In this document: positions 62,650-64,000 of the stretch, piece after piece | How positions within the stretch are numbered: position 1 is the stretch's first letter | Layout: each line of letters starts with the position of its first letter | Origin: Afipia sp049747295 | Lineage (GTDB): Bacteria; Pseudomonadota; Alphaproteobacteria; Rhizobiales; Xanthobacteraceae | NCBI RefSeq assembly: GCF_049747295.1 | Contig: NZ_JBMHJM010000001.1 | Location: forward strand, 2,046,001 to 2,110,000 | Direction: 5' to 3' | DNA: 64,000 nucleotides | Translations under genes and position numbers: made by a program | The notes under the pieces: model-generated | Seen by the model: only the letters and a program-made list of their open reading frames with translations | Told to the model about the DNA's origin: nothing | Database searches by the model: none

Positions 62650-63861
62650 TCAGTTCAGCATGGCCTTCAGGGCGGTGGCTGCAGACGCGTAACCGCCGCG
62701 GGCGCCGTCGATAAAATGGAAATGATCCGGCCGGGTCACCGAGAGCGTGAAGCAGGTCATCATGGCGGCGTCCTGCCGATGGAGGCCGTAGCAGACCGTT
62801 CCGCTCGAAGCTGCAGAGACCAGACGCTCTTCGATGGCGTCGGCAAGTGCCGGACTGCAGTCGAGGACCATGCGCAGCCCGTCATCGTACTTTCTGAAAT
62901 CGGAGTTCTCGACGAGCTGCTTCATGTAGACCTGCGGGACAAAGCCTCCCATCGAGATTCCGTAGCGAAACACCGCATACGAAAACAGCGCGACCGCGTG
63001 GGCGCCGAGCCGCCGCAGCAACAGCGGCTTGCTGCGCCATGCACGTGCTTCATACTCCACGCCAGGACTTGGCCAGCGCAGGGGCGGCCCATTGGACGGC
63101 ACCGGCCGCCCCGCCCCGGGACTTCGTTCTACCAGCGCGATCACATCCTCGATCAGGCGACGGAACGCAATGTCCTTGGCATCGCTGGCCGGCACGATCA
63201 GCAAGGACAGGATCAAGCCGCGTTCGGTCGGAATCTCGGAGAACCGGCACGACAGGCCGGTGAGGTCAGGATGTGTTCCGGCGGGCGCCATCGCCACCGT
63301 GTAGTCGCCGCGTTTCATGGCAGCTTCCGCCCAGGCAAGGCCGCCGCCGGAAAACATCGCATAGGACACGTTCGGGGATGGCCCATAGCGCGCCACACGA
63401 ACGTCCAGCCCTTGCGCACGGATCGCATCGATCGGCACCAGCGCGACCCGCATGACGAGGTCGAGGTCTTCCTTGACCCAGGTTGCGGTTGCGGCAAGCG
63501 CGGCGCGGGCCGCGCTCTCATCCTGCGGCGACACCGCAAAGCTTGCGCCGTCACCACCGAACGCGAATGGAAAGCCCCGATTCTCAAGTGCGTTGGTGAC
63601 GGAGGCAATAATGGCAGCGCCCGCCATGTTCACCGCCTTGTAGCGATTATTCGCAATGGCCTTGGTGGATTGCACGATGTCGGCGACGCCGATCAGCCAG
63701 CCATCGGGCACCGGCTGATACAATGACGGCTCCATCAATCGGCTGAATCCGTGGAACACAGGCAGGCGGACGTAAAAATCATCCGCTTGCTGCACCCCGC
63801 GAGCGCCGGCATCTGTGTCTTCGGACGAGCTCTTCACACCATCACGCCGCTTGTTTTGCAT
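62650..63861 (-). CDS. DUF3095 family protein, class III nucleotide cyclase-like
   Basis: A 403-residue protein. The N-terminal half resembles a class III adenylate/guanylate cyclase domain: D61 in WLIGVADIVQSTKAIA and D104 in PFAFGGDGASFAV occupy the two metal-binding positions. The central part matches DUF3095 (GLSCRFSEIPTERGLILSLLIVP, YEARAWRSKPLLLRRLG). Cyclase activity is not shown for the family, so this is inference from motifs. ATG at 63861, one codon after a GTG. It precedes the hybrid kinase gene by 87 bp, suggesting one signalling unit. Confidence 0.8.
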   Translation of the reverse strand: MQNKRRDGVKSSSEDTDAGARGVQQADDFYVRLPVFHGFSRLMEPSLYQPVPDGWLIGVADIVQSTKAIANNRYKAVNMAGAAIIASVTNALENRGFPFAFGGDGASFAVSPQDESAARAALAATATWVKEDLDLVMRVALVPIDAIRAQGLDVRVARYGPSPNVSYAMFSGGGLAWAEAAMKRGDYTVAMAPAGTHPDLTGLSCRFSEIPTERGLILSLLIVPASDAKDIAFRRLIEDVIALVERSPGAGRPVPSNGPPLRWPSPGVEYEARAWRSKPLLLRRLGAHAVALFSYAVFRYGISMGGFVPQVYMKQLVENSDFRKYDDGLRMVLDCSPALADAIEERLVSAASSGTVCYGLHRQDAAMMTCFTLSVTRPDHFHFIDGARGGYASAATALKAMLN

Positions 63862-63925
63862 CACCCTATAACAACGTTGCCGTCAGCGCATATCCAACAA
63901 TCAAAGCCAATATCTGAAATGAAAA

Positions 63926-63958
63926 CGCTCCGATCCTGATTCAATCAAGACCGGAGCG
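63926..63958 (-). terminator. Probable terminator near the window end
   Basis: An imperfect hairpin: CGCTCCG at 63926-63932 pairs with CGGAGCG at 63952-63958, with TGATT/AATCA pairing inside. On the minus strand it is followed by TTTTCATTT. It would end a gene entering from beyond the window, upstream of the DUF3095 gene. The rest of 63862-64000 shows nothing else. Confidence 0.5.
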
Positions 63959-64000
63959 CCGTGTCGTCAGCATTCGTGTCGATTCGCCACTTGCTCAGTT

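Overview
The window reads as core chromosome of a GC-rich alphaproteobacterium of the Bradyrhizobiaceae/Nitrobacteraceae (Bradyrhizobium, Rhodopseudomonas, Afipia, Oligotropha type). This is inferred from gene order and protein style: argJ-mutT, ubiG divergent from lysC-ptsP-prfA-prmC followed by a poly-Asn DUF4167 gene, phaA/phaB/phaR, RegB/RegA next to an intracellular PHA depolymerase, and mmcB. No database search was possible, so the genus is open. I found no rRNA, tRNA, CRISPR array, transposase, integrase or prophage gene.

Layout. 1-8.6 kb: end of argJ, mutT, an NDUFAF5-like methyltransferase, comF, a tightly overlapping grxC/nitrilase/DUF1178 run, two EamA transporters, ubiG with a PH-domain gene, lysC. 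9-16.7 kb: ptsP (nitrogen PTS enzyme I), prfA-prmC, DUF4167 protein, a methyltransferase, gloB and a cupin. 16.7-25 kb: a DMT exporter, polyhydroxybutyrate genes phaB/phaA/phaR, a degenerate GGDEF-EAL protein, small conserved genes, rpmF, mtgA. 25-36 kb: ispA, DUF1345, NhaP antiporter, ispG-DMT-zur, a patatin lipase, and a marR-emrA-emrB efflux operon. 36-47 kb: pcaF, mutS, OsmC, an ssuABC-type importer, glnD. 47-57 kb: ogt, DUF1304, a class A penicillin-binding protein, a YgjP-like metallopeptidase, phaZ, regB-regA, a heme oxygenase, mmcB. 57-64 kb: a PAS-GGDEF-EAL protein, an MBL hydrolase, a PAS-PAS hybrid kinase and a DUF3095 cyclase-like protein.

Themes. Carbon storage (phaA, phaB, phaR, phaZ; no phaC here), nitrogen signalling (ptsP, glnD), redox control (RegBA), isoprenoid supply (ispG, ispA) and second-messenger signalling (two EAL proteins, one cyclase-like protein) are all represented.

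The most unusual content is a family of intergenic composite repeats. Seven copies, each 165-168 bp, consist of two 75-79 bp hairpins in opposite orientation joined by a 12-13 nt A/T-rich linker. Each hairpin has a short outer stem ending in CTAG (or a complementary variant), a 2-4 nt A- or T-rich bulge, and a 15-17 bp inner stem. Stem sequences differ between copies but pairing is kept by compensatory changes. One isolated degenerate hairpin and one eroded fragment at the glnD start also occur. Several copies touch start or stop codons. A second oddity is an 18-bp identical motif followed by GTTAAC upstream of ptsP and in the ssuA-glnD intergenic region.
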